NCBI RefSeq assembly: GCF_009766085.1
Contig: NZ_LMUF01000030.1
Span: 135,460-199,459, forward strand
Length of the DNA: 64,000 bases
Direction of reading: 5' to 3'
Origin: Burkholderia sp. S171
Lineage (GTDB): Bacteria; Pseudomonadota; Gammaproteobacteria; Burkholderiales; Burkholderiaceae
Below, piece by piece: positions 10,125 through 18,299 of this stretch. The translations under genes were made by a program, and so were the position numbers. The number at the start of each line of letters is the position of its first letter. Within the stretch, counting starts at the first letter, position 1. The notes below the pieces were generated by a model. The model saw only the letters and a list, made by a program, of their open reading frames with translations, made no database searches and was not told where the DNA came from.

Positions 10125-10781
10125 TTACTGAACCTGACCCGGCTGCGCGGTCGCGCGCAGGTAGATTTCCACGCGACGATTCTGCGCACGGCCGGCTTCA
10201 GTGCTGTTGTCAGCAATTGGCTGGGTCTGTCCCATGCCTTGTGCCGACAGACGCTGACCTGCTACGCCGTGGCCAGCCAGATACGAAGCCACGCTTTGTG
10301 CACGATTTTGCGACAGCGTCTGGTTATAAGCCGGCTGGCCGGTGCTATCCGTATGTCCAATCACTTGCGCGATCAGCTCAGGATGCTGCGTGAGCGTTTG
10401 CGTAACCTGGTCGAGCACCGGTGCGAAACCAGGCTTGATTGCGTAGCTGTTGGTGTCGAACGAAATTGCGTTCGGAATGTTGACCTTCAGCGAACCGTCC
10501 GGCTGTTCCGTCACCTGCGTGCCCGTGCCCTTCGTTGCGCCGGTCAGCTTGCCCTTGATGGCCTGCCAGTTGTAGCCGGTGATGCCGCCCGCCGCCGCGC
10601 CTACGCCTGCGCCGATGGCCGCACCCTTGCCGCCGCCGAAGATTGCGCCAAGCGCTGCGCCCGACGCCGCGCCAATGCCCGTGCCAACGGCGGCGTTATT
10701 GCCTTGCTGGGTTGCGCAGCCGGCGACAAGCGCGCCCGCAATAGCGATTACGGTCAAGCGGGTCATCATTTTCGAGTTCAT
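10125..10781 (-). CDS. OmpA-family lipoprotein with glycine-zipper (YiaD-like)
   Basis: Peptidoglycan-associated outer-membrane lipoprotein of 218 residues. The signal peptide ends in a lipobox, LVAGC, with the lipidated Cys at 22. A Gly/Ala-rich glycine-zipper segment at about 32-68 resembles the YiaD/YMGG type and could associate with membrane. The C-terminal OmpA-like domain (about 95-212) carries the diaminopimelate-binding signature around GHTDSTG and NRRVEIYL. This suggests a cell-wall tether; an exact function is not known. It is monocistronic, with the closest leftward terminator at 9946-9917. Confidence 0.9.
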   Translation of the reverse strand: MNSKMMTRLTVIAIAGALVAGCATQQGNNAAVGTGIGAASGAALGAIFGGGKGAAIGAGVGAAAGGITGYNWQAIKGKLTGATKGTGTQVTEQPDGSLKVNIPNAISFDTNSYAIKPGFAPVLDQVTQTLTQHPELIAQVIGHTDSTGQPAYNQTLSQNRAQSVASYLAGHGVAGQRLSAQGMGQTQPIADNSTEAGRAQNRRVEIYLRATAQPGQVQ

Positions 10782-11052
10782 GTGTTCATTCTCCAGGATA
10801 CCAATTCAGACAAAGCCGGCACCAACCGCCAGAAGGCCCCCGTAGGGTCTTCCGGCGCGTCGTAACGGCTGCCACTACAATACGGCCAAGGATTCAAGCG
10901 ATTATAACGATGCGTCCCCGAATCATGGCAGCGTCGGATAGTGCATCGCGCAGTGCTGCGACGCAACGTGGTGCAACAATTCCTTTCAATTTCATACTTT
11001 GCGTGCGGAACATTCGATCCGCTAGAGCAAAAAGCGTTCCCCTGGAGTTTCG

Positions 11053-12141
11053 ATGAGTCTTGATCGCGCCCAGATCGATACCGCGCTCAGCGGTTTGATC
11101 GATCCGAATACCAGCCGCACTTTTGCGGACACGAAAAGCATCCGCAGCGTGGCCGTGGACGGGGCAAACGTCAGCGTGAACATCGTGCTGGGTTATCCGG
11201 CGAAGAGCCAGTTCGACACTATCCGCACGCTGGTCGCGAACGCCGTCGCCGGCGTGCCGGGCGTGGCTGGCGTAGAGGTCACGGTGGCCTCGCAGGTGGT
11301 CGCGCACGCGGTCCAGCGCGGCGTAAAGCTGCTGCCGAACGTGAAGAACATCATTGCGGTCGCGTCGGGCAAGGGCGGGGTCGGCAAGAGCACGACCGCC
11401 GTGAACCTGGCGCTGGCGCTGGCAGCGGAAGGCGCGTCGGTTGGCATGCTGGACGCGGATATCTACGGCCCGTCACTGCCCATGATGCTTGGCATCACCG
11501 GCCGGCCGGAATCGCCCGACAACACGTCGATGAACCCCATGGTGGGCCACGGCATCCAGGCCAACTCGATCGGTTTCCTGATCGAACAGGACAACCCCAT
11601 GGTATGGCGCGGTCCCATGGTCACGTCCGCGCTCGAACAATTGCTGCGCCAGACCAACTGGAAAGACCTCGACTACCTGGTCGTCGACATGCCGCCCGGC
11701 ACCGGCGATATCCAGCTCACGCTCTCGCAGAAAGTGCCGGTCACGGGCGCGGTGATCGTCACCACGCCGCAGGACATCGCGTTGCTGGATGCCAAGAAGG
11801 GCCTGAAGATGTTCGAGAAAGTGGGCATCCCGATCCTGGGTATCGTGGAGAACATGAGCACGCATATCTGCTCGAATTGCGGCCACGAGGAACATATTTT
11901 CGGGGCGGGCGGGGGCGAGCGGATGTCGAAGGAATACGGCGTGCCGGTGCTCGGCCATTTGCCGCTCGATATCGCGATCCGCGAGAAGACCGATGCAGGC
12001 CAGCCGACAGTGATCTCGGAGCCGGACAGCAAGATTGCCGAGGCTTACCGGTCGATCGCGCGCAAGGTCGCCATTTCGATTGCCGAACGCCAGCGCGACA
12101 TGACGTCGATGTTCCCGAGCATCGTAGTGCAAAACACTTAG
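11053..12141 (+). CDS. apbC: Iron-sulfur cluster carrier protein ApbC/Mrp
   Basis: Cytoplasmic P-loop ATPase that carries and transfers Fe-S clusters (Mrp/NBP35 family). The product is 362 residues: an N-terminal MIP18/DUF59 domain (1-90), a deviant Walker A GKGGVGKST at 106-114, the Mrp signature around VVDMPPGTGDIQLT, and the cluster-binding pair Cys273/Cys276 in CSNC. All expected residues are present and the length is normal. It is rightward, divergent from the OmpA-type lipoprotein, and followed 111 bases later by the SodC-like gene. Confidence 0.96.
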   Translation: MSLDRAQIDTALSGLIDPNTSRTFADTKSIRSVAVDGANVSVNIVLGYPAKSQFDTIRTLVANAVAGVPGVAGVEVTVASQVVAHAVQRGVKLLPNVKNIIAVASGKGGVGKSTTAVNLALALAAEGASVGMLDADIYGPSLPMMLGITGRPESPDNTSMNPMVGHGIQANSIGFLIEQDNPMVWRGPMVTSALEQLLRQTNWKDLDYLVVDMPPGTGDIQLTLSQKVPVTGAVIVTTPQDIALLDAKKGLKMFEKVGIPILGIVENMSTHICSNCGHEEHIFGAGGGERMSKEYGVPVLGHLPLDIAIREKTDAGQPTVISEPDSKIAEAYRSIARKVAISIAERQRDMTSMFPSIVVQNT

Positions 12142-12252
12142 AGAGCAGCGGGGCACGGGCGATTTTAGCGGCGCGTGTCGCGGTATCATGTCGCCTTGAT
12201 TGGCGCGGCCAGGTGAACACACGGGGTGGTCGCGGGTCGCCATGAGGATCGC

Positions 12253-12849
12253 ATGAAACAAAGATTCGACGGGCCTGAATCGCGTAGCCTGCCTGCCGCG
12301 AGACACCCGGTCCTGAGCCTGATACTGAGTTTAAGCGCTGCTGCAAGCACGACTGCCAGCGTGTTGGCCAGTGTCATGCTGCTCGGCGGCTGCGGCCTTC
12401 TGTTCCAGAACCACGAAAAACGTGCCGACGCCACGTTGCAGCCTACCGGCGGCAATACGGTGACCGGGACGGTCACGTTCATCGAACGTGCAGACGGCGT
12501 CCAGGTGTCTTACAACCTGTCGGGCATGCCACCCAACAGCGAGCACGCACTGCAGATTCATGAACGCGGCGATTGCATCATCCCGGCATCGGCCGACGTC
12601 GGTCCCGTATTCGCGCCCGCGTCCGAACGCAATGACTCGGGTTCCAAGGTCGAAGGCGACCTGGCCAGCATTCGCGCCGACGCGAACGGTACGGCGACGG
12701 GTTTCATCGTTGCGCCGGACGTGTCGCTCGACGGCGTGCGTTCGGTGTTGTCGCGGGCCATCGTGCTTCATCGCGACGCCGCCGACACCTACGCCATCGT
12801 GCCGCACGGCGCCGGCCCCGCGCTCGCGTGCGGTGTGATCCGGCAGTGA
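12253..12849 (+). CDS. SodC-like (Cu/Zn superoxide dismutase fold) lipoprotein, metal site degenerate
   Basis: 198 residues, with a long N-region, a hydrophobic signal and a lipobox LLGGC (Cys47). The body aligns with Cu/Zn superoxide dismutases: HALQIHERGDC matches the copper-loop motif, GDLASI the GDL Asp motif, AIVLHRD the last copper His, and LACGVI the C-terminal disulfide Cys. However, the first copper His is Gln101. The bridging-His motif GGH is replaced by GPV (117-119), and the zinc His before GDL is missing. Only His103, His173 and Asp136 remain, so dismutase activity is unlikely. It may be a structural or binding protein. The ATG at 12253 was preferred over an in-frame GTG at 12226. 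Confidence 0.75.
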   Translation: MKQRFDGPESRSLPAARHPVLSLILSLSAAASTTASVLASVMLLGGCGLLFQNHEKRADATLQPTGGNTVTGTVTFIERADGVQVSYNLSGMPPNSEHALQIHERGDCIIPASADVGPVFAPASERNDSGSKVEGDLASIRADANGTATGFIVAPDVSLDGVRSVLSRAIVLHRDAADTYAIVPHGAGPALACGVIRQ

Positions 12850-13078
12850 TCGCTCATCTTTCAATGAAATCAGGCTGTTGGGGCGCGCGACCCGGCCTGT
12901 TGGCATAGCTGCCTTGTGCAGCCGGCCGTGCAGCCGGCGCATCAAGTAAAATACGCGCTTCTCGTCTGGTCTGGCTGGCTTCGGCGTACTTCTGCATTCA
13001 TCCCGAGTCTCCGGCCACGCCCCGTTTCAAGCCCGGCGGCCCCTCTAAAGCCGCCTCTTTCGTTGGGTAGCGTTCCCT

Positions 13079-13648
13079 ATGAGCATCAAGTCCGACAAGT
13101 GGATCCGGCGCATGGCCGAAGCGCACAACATGATCGAGCCGTTCGTGCGCGACCAGGTGCGAGTGTCCGAAGACGGCCGCAAGATCGTGAGTTATGGCAC
13201 GTCCAGCTACGGTTATGACATTCGTGTGGCAGACGAATTCAAGATCTTCACCAACATCAATTCGACGATTGTCGACCCGAAGAATTTCGACGAGAAATCG
13301 TTCGTCGACTTCAAGGGCGACGTCTGCATCATCCCGCCGAACTCTTTCGCGCTTGCGCGGACGGTCGAATATTTCCGGATTCCGCGCTCGTGCCTGACGG
13401 TTTGTCTCGGCAAATCCACGTACGCGCGCTGCGGGATCATTGTGAACGTGACGCCGTTCGAGCCCGAATGGGAAGGGTATGTGACGCTCGAATTCTCGAA
13501 TACGACACCTTTGCCTGCCAAAATCTACGCGAACGAAGGCGTGGCGCAGGTTCTCTTCTTTGAAAGCGATGAGATTTGCGAGACCTCATACGCCGATCGT
13601 GGAGGCAAGTATCAGGGGCAAATCGGCGTAACGCTGCCGAAAACCTGA
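13079..13648 (+). CDS. dcd: dCTP deaminase
   Basis: Cytoplasmic trimeric enzyme that deaminates dCTP to dUTP, the first step of the dCTP route to dTTP. The product is 189 residues, the standard size. It shows the family core [19 protein letters not shown] followed by [12 protein letters not shown] with the catalytic Glu, and the C-terminal YQGQ.GVTLPKT that closes over the nucleotide. The upstream sequence includes TAAAATACGCGC, a plausible -10 region. The decarboxylase gene follows in the same direction, with an inverted repeat overlapping the dcd stop. Confidence 0.97.
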   Translation: MSIKSDKWIRRMAEAHNMIEPFVRDQVRVSEDGRKIVSYGTSSYGYDIRVADEFKIFTNINSTIVDPKNFDEKSFVDFKGDVCIIPPNSFALARTVEYFRIPRSCLTVCLGKSTYARCGIIVNVTPFEPEWEGYVTLEFSNTTPLPAKIYANEGVAQVLFFESDEICETSYADRGGKYQGQIGVTLPKT

Positions 13649-13673
13649 CGTTTCTTGACTGTTAGAAACGTCA
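13646..13673. repeat. Inverted repeat overlapping the dcd stop codon
   Basis: Perfect 9-base arms, TGACGTTTC and GAAACGTCA, separated by 10 bases. The first arm includes the dcd TGA. There is no U-run directly after it, so it is not a standard terminator. It could be an RNA hairpin or a binding site ahead of the decarboxylase gene. Confidence 0.5.
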
Positions 13674-13752
13674 TTGCAACGCTTTTTGAAAGACCGCTGG
13701 ACTCGAGCACGCACAACTCGGTCAGCGGTCGTTCCATTTGGAGATTCGCCGC

Positions 13753-16047
13753 ATGAAGTTCCGTTTTCCCGTCGTCATCATCGACGAAGATTTTCGCTCC
13801 GAGAATATCTCGGGTTCCGGCATCCGAGCGCTTGCTGAGGCGATCCAGGGTGAAGGCGTCGAGGTGCTCGGACTGACGAGTTACGGCGATTTGACGTCGT
13901 TCGCGCAGCAATCGAGCCGCGCGTCGTGCTTCATCCTGTCGATCGATGACGACGAATTGCTGCCGTATGTAGACAACGTCGTGGTGGCCGAAGGCGATAC
14001 GCCGGAGCTGGCCTCCGCGATCGTCGCGTTGCGCGCGTTCGTGCAGGCAGTGCGACGACGCAATGCGGATATCCCGATTTTTCTGTACGGTGAAACGCGC
14101 ACCTCGCGGCACTTGCCCAACGACATCCTGCGCGAGCTGCACGGTTTCATTCACATGTTCGAGGACACGCCGGAGTTCGTCGCGCGCCACATTATCCGCG
14201 AGGCGAAGGTTTACCTCGATGCGCTGGCGCCGCCGTTCTTCAAGGAACTCGTGCAGTACGCCGAAGAGGGTTCGTACTCGTGGCATTGCCCGGGGCATTC
14301 GGGTGGCGTTGCGTTCCTGAAGAATCCGCTTGGGCAGATGTTCCACCAGTTCTTCGGCGAGAACATGTTGCGGGCGGACGTCTGCAATGCCGTCGATGAA
14401 CTCGGCCAGTTGCTCGACCACACGGGACCCATCGCGGCGTCCGAGCGCAACGCGGCGCGCATTTTCAGCGCGGATCATTTGTTCTTCGTGACCAATGGCA
14501 CGTCGACGTCGAACAAGATTGTCTGGCACGCGACCGTTGCGCCTGGCGATATCGTCCTGGTCGACCGTAATTGCCACAAGTCGATCCTGCACGCGATCAC
14601 GATGACCGGGTCCATTCCCGTGTTCCTGACGCCGACGCGCAATCATTTCGGCCTGATCGGACCCATTCCGCGCGACGAGTTCAAGCCGGAAAACATCCGC
14701 AGGAAGATTGAAGCCAATCCGTTTGCGCGCGAGGCGCTCGCTAAAAATCCGAACGTGAAGCCTCGTATTCTGACGATCACGCAGAGTACGTATGACGGTA
14801 TCGTCTACAACGTCGAGATGATCAAGGACCTGCTTGGCGACATGCTCGACACGCTTCACTTCGACGAAGCCTGGTTGCCGCACGCCGAGTTCCACGAGTT
14901 TTACCAGGACATGCACGCCATTGGCGCGGGCCGCCCGCGTACGGGCGCGCTGGTGTTCGCCACGCACTCCACGCACAAGCTGCTGGCGGGGATTTCGCAG
15001 GCATCGCAGATCGTGGTTCAGGACTCCGAGAACAGCACGTTCGATAAACACCGGTTCAACGAGGCGTATCTGATGCATACGTCGACCAGCCCGCAATACG
15101 CGATCATCGCGTCCTGCGACGTGGCCGCGGCCATGATGGAGCCGCCGGGTGGCACGGCGCTGGTAGAGGAGTCGATTGCGGAAGCGCTCGATTTCCGCCG
15201 CGCCATGCGCAAGGTCGACGACGAATACGGCGACGAATGGTTCTTCAAGGTATGGGGGCCGGAAGCGCTGGCGGAAGAGGGCATTGGCGATCGTGAAGAA
15301 TGGGTGCTGAAACCGAACGATCGCTGGCACGGTTTTGGGCCGCTTGCCGAAGGTTTCAACATGCTCGATCCGATCAAGGCGACCATCATCACGCCCGGAC
15401 TCGACGTGGATGGCGAGTTTGGCGAGACGGGAATTCCGGCCGCGATCGTGACGAAATATCTGGCGGAGCACGGGATTATCGTGGAGAAGACCGGGCTGTA
15501 TTCGTTCTTCATCATGTTCACGATCGGCATTACGAAGGGTCGCTGGAACTCGATGGTGACCGAATTGCAGCAGTTCAAGGACGACTACGATAACAACCAG
15601 CCGTTGTGGCGTGTGCTGCCTGATTTTATTGCGCAGCATCCGTCTTATGAGCGTATGGGATTACGGGATCTTTGCGGGCAGATTCATAGCGTTTATCGGG
15701 CCAATAATATCGCTCGACTGACCACCGAGATGTATCTTTCCAGCATGGAACCGGCCATGAAGCCGTCCGAAGCGTATGCAAAGCTGGTTCATCGCGAGAT
15801 CGATCGCGTGCCTATTGATGAACTCGAAGGGCGCGTGACCAGCATTCTGTTGACGCCGTATCCGCCGGGCATTCCGTTGCTGATTCCGGGCGAGCGGTTC
15901 AACAAGACGATCGTCGATTATTTGCGTTTTGCACGGGAGTTCAACGAACGCTTCCCGGGCTTCCATACGGATATCCACGGGTTGGTCGGCGAGATGATCA
16001 ATGGGCGTATTGAGTATTTCGTCGATTGCGTGAAGCTTGAGCGCTGA
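13753..16047 (+). CDS. PLP-dependent arginine/lysine/ornithine decarboxylase (AdiA/Ldc family)
   Basis: Fold-type I decarboxylase of a basic amino acid, releasing CO2 and a polyamine-type amine and consuming a proton. The product is 764 residues. It has an N-terminal wing (receiver-like) domain (about 1-130), the PLP-binding core with WHCPGHSGG and the Schiff-base Lys409 in STHKLLAG, and the C-terminal domain. The size fits the inducible AdiA/LdcI class. The substrate cannot be decided from sequence alone, although the Burkholderia relatives I recall are usually called arginine/lysine decarboxylases. Start: ATG at 13753 with GGAG about 10 bases upstream. A perfect terminator follows at 16071-16106. 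Confidence 0.9.
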   Translation: MKFRFPVVIIDEDFRSENISGSGIRALAEAIQGEGVEVLGLTSYGDLTSFAQQSSRASCFILSIDDDELLPYVDNVVVAEGDTPELASAIVALRAFVQAVRRRNADIPIFLYGETRTSRHLPNDILRELHGFIHMFEDTPEFVARHIIREAKVYLDALAPPFFKELVQYAEEGSYSWHCPGHSGGVAFLKNPLGQMFHQFFGENMLRADVCNAVDELGQLLDHTGPIAASERNAARIFSADHLFFVTNGTSTSNKIVWHATVAPGDIVLVDRNCHKSILHAITMTGSIPVFLTPTRNHFGLIGPIPRDEFKPENIRRKIEANPFAREALAKNPNVKPRILTITQSTYDGIVYNVEMIKDLLGDMLDTLHFDEAWLPHAEFHEFYQDMHAIGAGRPRTGALVFATHSTHKLLAGISQASQIVVQDSENSTFDKHRFNEAYLMHTSTSPQYAIIASCDVAAAMMEPPGGTALVEESIAEALDFRRAMRKVDDEYGDEWFFKVWGPEALAEEGIGDREEWVLKPNDRWHGFGPLAEGFNMLDPIKATIITPGLDVDGEFGETGIPAAIVTKYLAEHGIIVEKTGLYSFFIMFTIGITKGRWNSMVTELQQFKDDYDNNQPLWRVLPDFIAQHPSYERMGLRDLCGQIHSVYRANNIARLTTEMYLSSMEPAMKPSEAYAKLVHREIDRVPIDELEGRVTSILLTPYPPGIPLLIPGERFNKTIVDYLRFAREFNERFPGFHTDIHGLVGEMINGRIEYFVDCVKLER

Positions 16048-16070
16048 ATCTGACGGCGTAAGAAGGTAGG

Positions 16071-16106
16071 AATGACAAAGGCCCGCATTCGCGGGCCTTT
16101 GTCATT
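16071..16106. terminator. Bidirectional terminator between decarboxylase and bestrophin genes
   Basis: Perfect 16-base arms (AATGACAAAGGCCCGC and complement) with an ATTC loop, placed between two convergent genes. Confidence 0.88.
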
Positions 16107-16132
16107 CTGTGGTGCCCGGTTTGCTCCGGCGC

Positions 16133-17074
16133 TTAGGTAACGATAAACCGGCGCTCTGTCACGCCGGGCTCCGGCAGTGCCTTGGGTGGTCGCGTGAAGT
16201 CGGGATCGGCGGCCATATCGTGGAGTGCGTTTTCCAGCGACTCGCATAGTGCCGTCAACGCCAGGTCATTTTCTTCCAGACCGAACGGATCTTCGATCTG
16301 CGCCGCGATTGCCTCCAGCGACATGAACGCGTACGCGACCAACAGCGCGAACAAGGGTGTGAGCAAACCCGCTCCATCGACAAGACCGAACGGCAGCATC
16401 ACGCAGAACAGATAGATGGTCCGGTGGATCATCACCGAGTACGAGAACGGCAGAGGCGTCGATGCCAGCCGTTCGCACCCGCCGATCACCCCTGACAACT
16501 CGTTCAGATTTTGCTCAAATGCGAGCACGCCGTAACCGTCGAGCGCGCCTTCGCGAGCACGCGTGCTTGACCATTCGCCGAGCCATCGAAGGATCAAGGC
16601 CGAGCGGTATTGCGCTTGAACGACGCGCTGATAAAGCGTGGACGGAAGGCGCGTGGCGAGATCAGGGAGCGGATCGGTTCGGCGCATTTCGTGGCGCAGT
16701 GCGTGACCCAGTGCGCCGATTCCCGCGATGAACTCGCGCGTGTCTTCAGGTTTTACGCCGCGCGGCAATGTCAGTGCCTGCCGCGCTATCGAGCGGCCGT
16801 GAATCAACAGCGAGCCCCACAGCTTTCGGCCCTCCCACCAGCGCTCATAACTCGCGCTATTGCGAAAGCCGAGGAACACAGCGAGCGCGATGCCGACCAA
16901 CGCGAAGGGTGGCGTGCCGAGCCCGACCGGATAATTCCGCACATGGTCGTGCATCACGATCGCCGCGACAGACAATATGAAGATCAATGCGAGGCGCGGC
17001 AACAGCTGCGGCAGCACGGACCCGCGCCAGACGAACAGCATGCGAAACCAGTTGAGTTTGGGACGGATGATCAT
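16133..17074 (-). CDS. Bestrophin-like (YneE/UPF0187) membrane channel protein
   Basis: Inner-membrane protein of 313 residues in the bacterial bestrophin family, whose members form pentameric ion channels. The N-terminal RPKLNWFRMLFVWRGS, two hydrophobic segments at about 22-42 and 55-72, FRNSASYERWWEGRKLWG (the family hallmark) and a second helical pair at about 215-245 are all present. The acidic stretch EDPFGLEENDL near 265 matches the conserved bestrophin cytosolic gate region. The ion carried is unknown. It stands alone between the decarboxylase terminator and the HEPN/nucleotidyltransferase pair. Confidence 0.88.
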   Translation of the reverse strand: MIIRPKLNWFRMLFVWRGSVLPQLLPRLALIFILSVAAIVMHDHVRNYPVGLGTPPFALVGIALAVFLGFRNSASYERWWEGRKLWGSLLIHGRSIARQALTLPRGVKPEDTREFIAGIGALGHALRHEMRRTDPLPDLATRLPSTLYQRVVQAQYRSALILRWLGEWSSTRAREGALDGYGVLAFEQNLNELSGVIGGCERLASTPLPFSYSVMIHRTIYLFCVMLPFGLVDGAGLLTPLFALLVAYAFMSLEAIAAQIEDPFGLEENDLALTALCESLENALHDMAADPDFTRPPKALPEPGVTERRFIVT

Positions 17075-17230
17075 GGGCGCGGGTATAGGATGGACAGGGA
17101 ATTATCCGGGAAATGCTTCGTTCGCTGTCGGGATGTGTCGATCAGTCACGTTGTCCAGCGTGACCAAGTAAGCCGGGAAAAAGGCCGGCAAGAAAATCCG
17201 AGCGCTAGGACTGCCCATTCAGTTAACCGG

Positions 17231-17668
17231 CTAAGCGAATTCCGGCCGATTAACGGTCAGCCACTTCTGGACATCATCGAGAAGCGCCGTTGCGCTCGAC
17301 ATGCATTCGCGCACGGCGGCATCGGTGACGAGATCGCCCGAATAATCGGAAAGATTGCGCTGTTTCCGTAGCGCGTCGAGCACGATCATCCGGTCGGTCG
17401 ACAAGCCGATGGTGAGCGTCAACGACTGAATGGCGGTCTGGTGATGTCCCGGCCGGCTGGTCAGCGTCCGGAAGCCGTTGGCGTTGAGAGCCAGCATGGA
17501 CAACTGCATGATGGCTTTATAGGCGGCATCGAAGCGATTCTCCGGGCTCAGCGCGTCGAGTCGCGCGTCCAGCAAATTGCGCTGCGCTGCGACGAGCAGG
17601 CGCGCGATTGTCTCGCGGTTCGGCGTTATTGAATCAAGGCTGATCCCCAACAAGTTTTGCAAGGTCAT
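17231..17668 (-). CDS. HEPN-domain protein, partner of the upstream nucleotidyltransferase
   Basis: All-helical 145-residue protein whose gene overlaps the end of the HTH-nucleotidyltransferase gene by 35 bases. This is the gene order of HEPN/MNT pairs. Near the C-terminus it has R-x2-RN-x2-DY (Arg101, Arg104, Asn105, Asp108, Tyr109), which matches the RN...Y part of HEPN motifs but has Asp where ribonuclease-type HEPN proteins have His. It may therefore be a non-nuclease HEPN (SAV_6107-like) or a diverged toxin. Tyr109 is at the place that MNT proteins AMPylate in type VII systems. Function is inferred from domain and context. Confidence 0.65.
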   Translation of the reverse strand: MTLQNLLGISLDSITPNRETIARLLVAAQRNLLDARLDALSPENRFDAAYKAIMQLSMLALNANGFRTLTSRPGHHQTAIQSLTLTIGLSTDRMIVLDALRKQRNLSDYSGDLVTDAAVRECMSSATALLDDVQKWLTVNRPEFA

Positions 17669-18239
17669 GCTCGTTACCCACCACGTAGATCTTCGGCTTG
17701 TCCATCAAATCCAGCACGAACCCGTCCTTGCGTTCGACACTGGCGCGCCATTCCTTTGCCGACATCACTTTGGGATTGATCTCGCGTCCCAGCGTGGCTT
17801 GCGCTGCGTACACCTGTCTGACAATCTCGGCAAAGCTGATTTCACCAATGATCATCACGTCGATATCGCTGTGCGCCGTTTCCTCTCCTCGCGCGACCGA
17901 TCCGAACACGAAGGCGACGTCGATGAACGTGGCACATGGCGCGATCGAATTGGCGATAACGTCGCTTAGCCCGGAGGTTTTCCGCATGATGCTGGCTAGC
18001 TCATCGTAAATCGGCGACGCGCGATTAGCCATATAGACCAATTGGTTAGCGCGCCGCTCGGCGACGAGAATGCCGGCCTCGGCGAGCTTGCTGAGCTCTT
18101 TGTGAAGCGTGCCGGCGGCGGTGCCGGTCAGACGAGCGATCTCGCGGACATGGAAGGACTCGTCTGGCCGAAGCAACAGGAGTCCAAGAACACGCCGGCG
18201 ATAGCTATTGAAGAGCGTTTCGGATGGGGAACGTAGCAT
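17634..18239 (-). CDS. HTH-nucleotidyltransferase fusion (MNT domain)
   Basis: 201 residues in two parts. Residues 1-75 are a winged-helix/ArsR-like DNA-binding domain (HVREIARLTGTAAGTLHKEL). Residues 100-190 are a minimal nucleotidyltransferase with GSVARGEETAHSDID at 113-127, an exact GSx10DxD catalytic motif. The active site is intact, so it probably transfers a nucleotide, perhaps AMP to its HEPN partner as MntA does in type VII toxin-antitoxin pairs (family knowledge; the link here is inference). The fused HTH suggests that it also represses its own promoter, which has matching repeats directly upstream (18244-18274). Confidence 0.75.
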   Translation of the reverse strand: MLRSPSETLFNSYRRRVLGLLLLRPDESFHVREIARLTGTAAGTLHKELSKLAEAGILVAERRANQLVYMANRASPIYDELASIMRKTSGLSDVIANSIAPCATFIDVAFVFGSVARGEETAHSDIDVMIIGEISFAEIVRQVYAAQATLGREINPKVMSAKEWRASVERKDGFVLDLMDKPKIYVVGNEHDLAKLVGDQP

Positions 18240-18243
18240 GATT

Positions 18244-18274
18244 GGCTACGATCGTAGTCGATTCAGCTACGATA
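18244..18274 (-). promoter_or_regulatory. Candidate operator upstream of the HTH-nucleotidyltransferase gene
   Basis: A perfect 12-bp palindrome CTACGATCGTAG (18246-18257) and a second GCTACGAT (18266-18273) repeat the GCTACGAT of 18245-18252 at a 21-bp spacing, two helical turns. They lie 5-35 bases before the ATG of a gene that encodes its own HTH domain, as expected for autoregulation. Confidence 0.5.
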
Positions 18275-18299
18275 TTCAAGAAGATGCGGGAGCGTGTTA

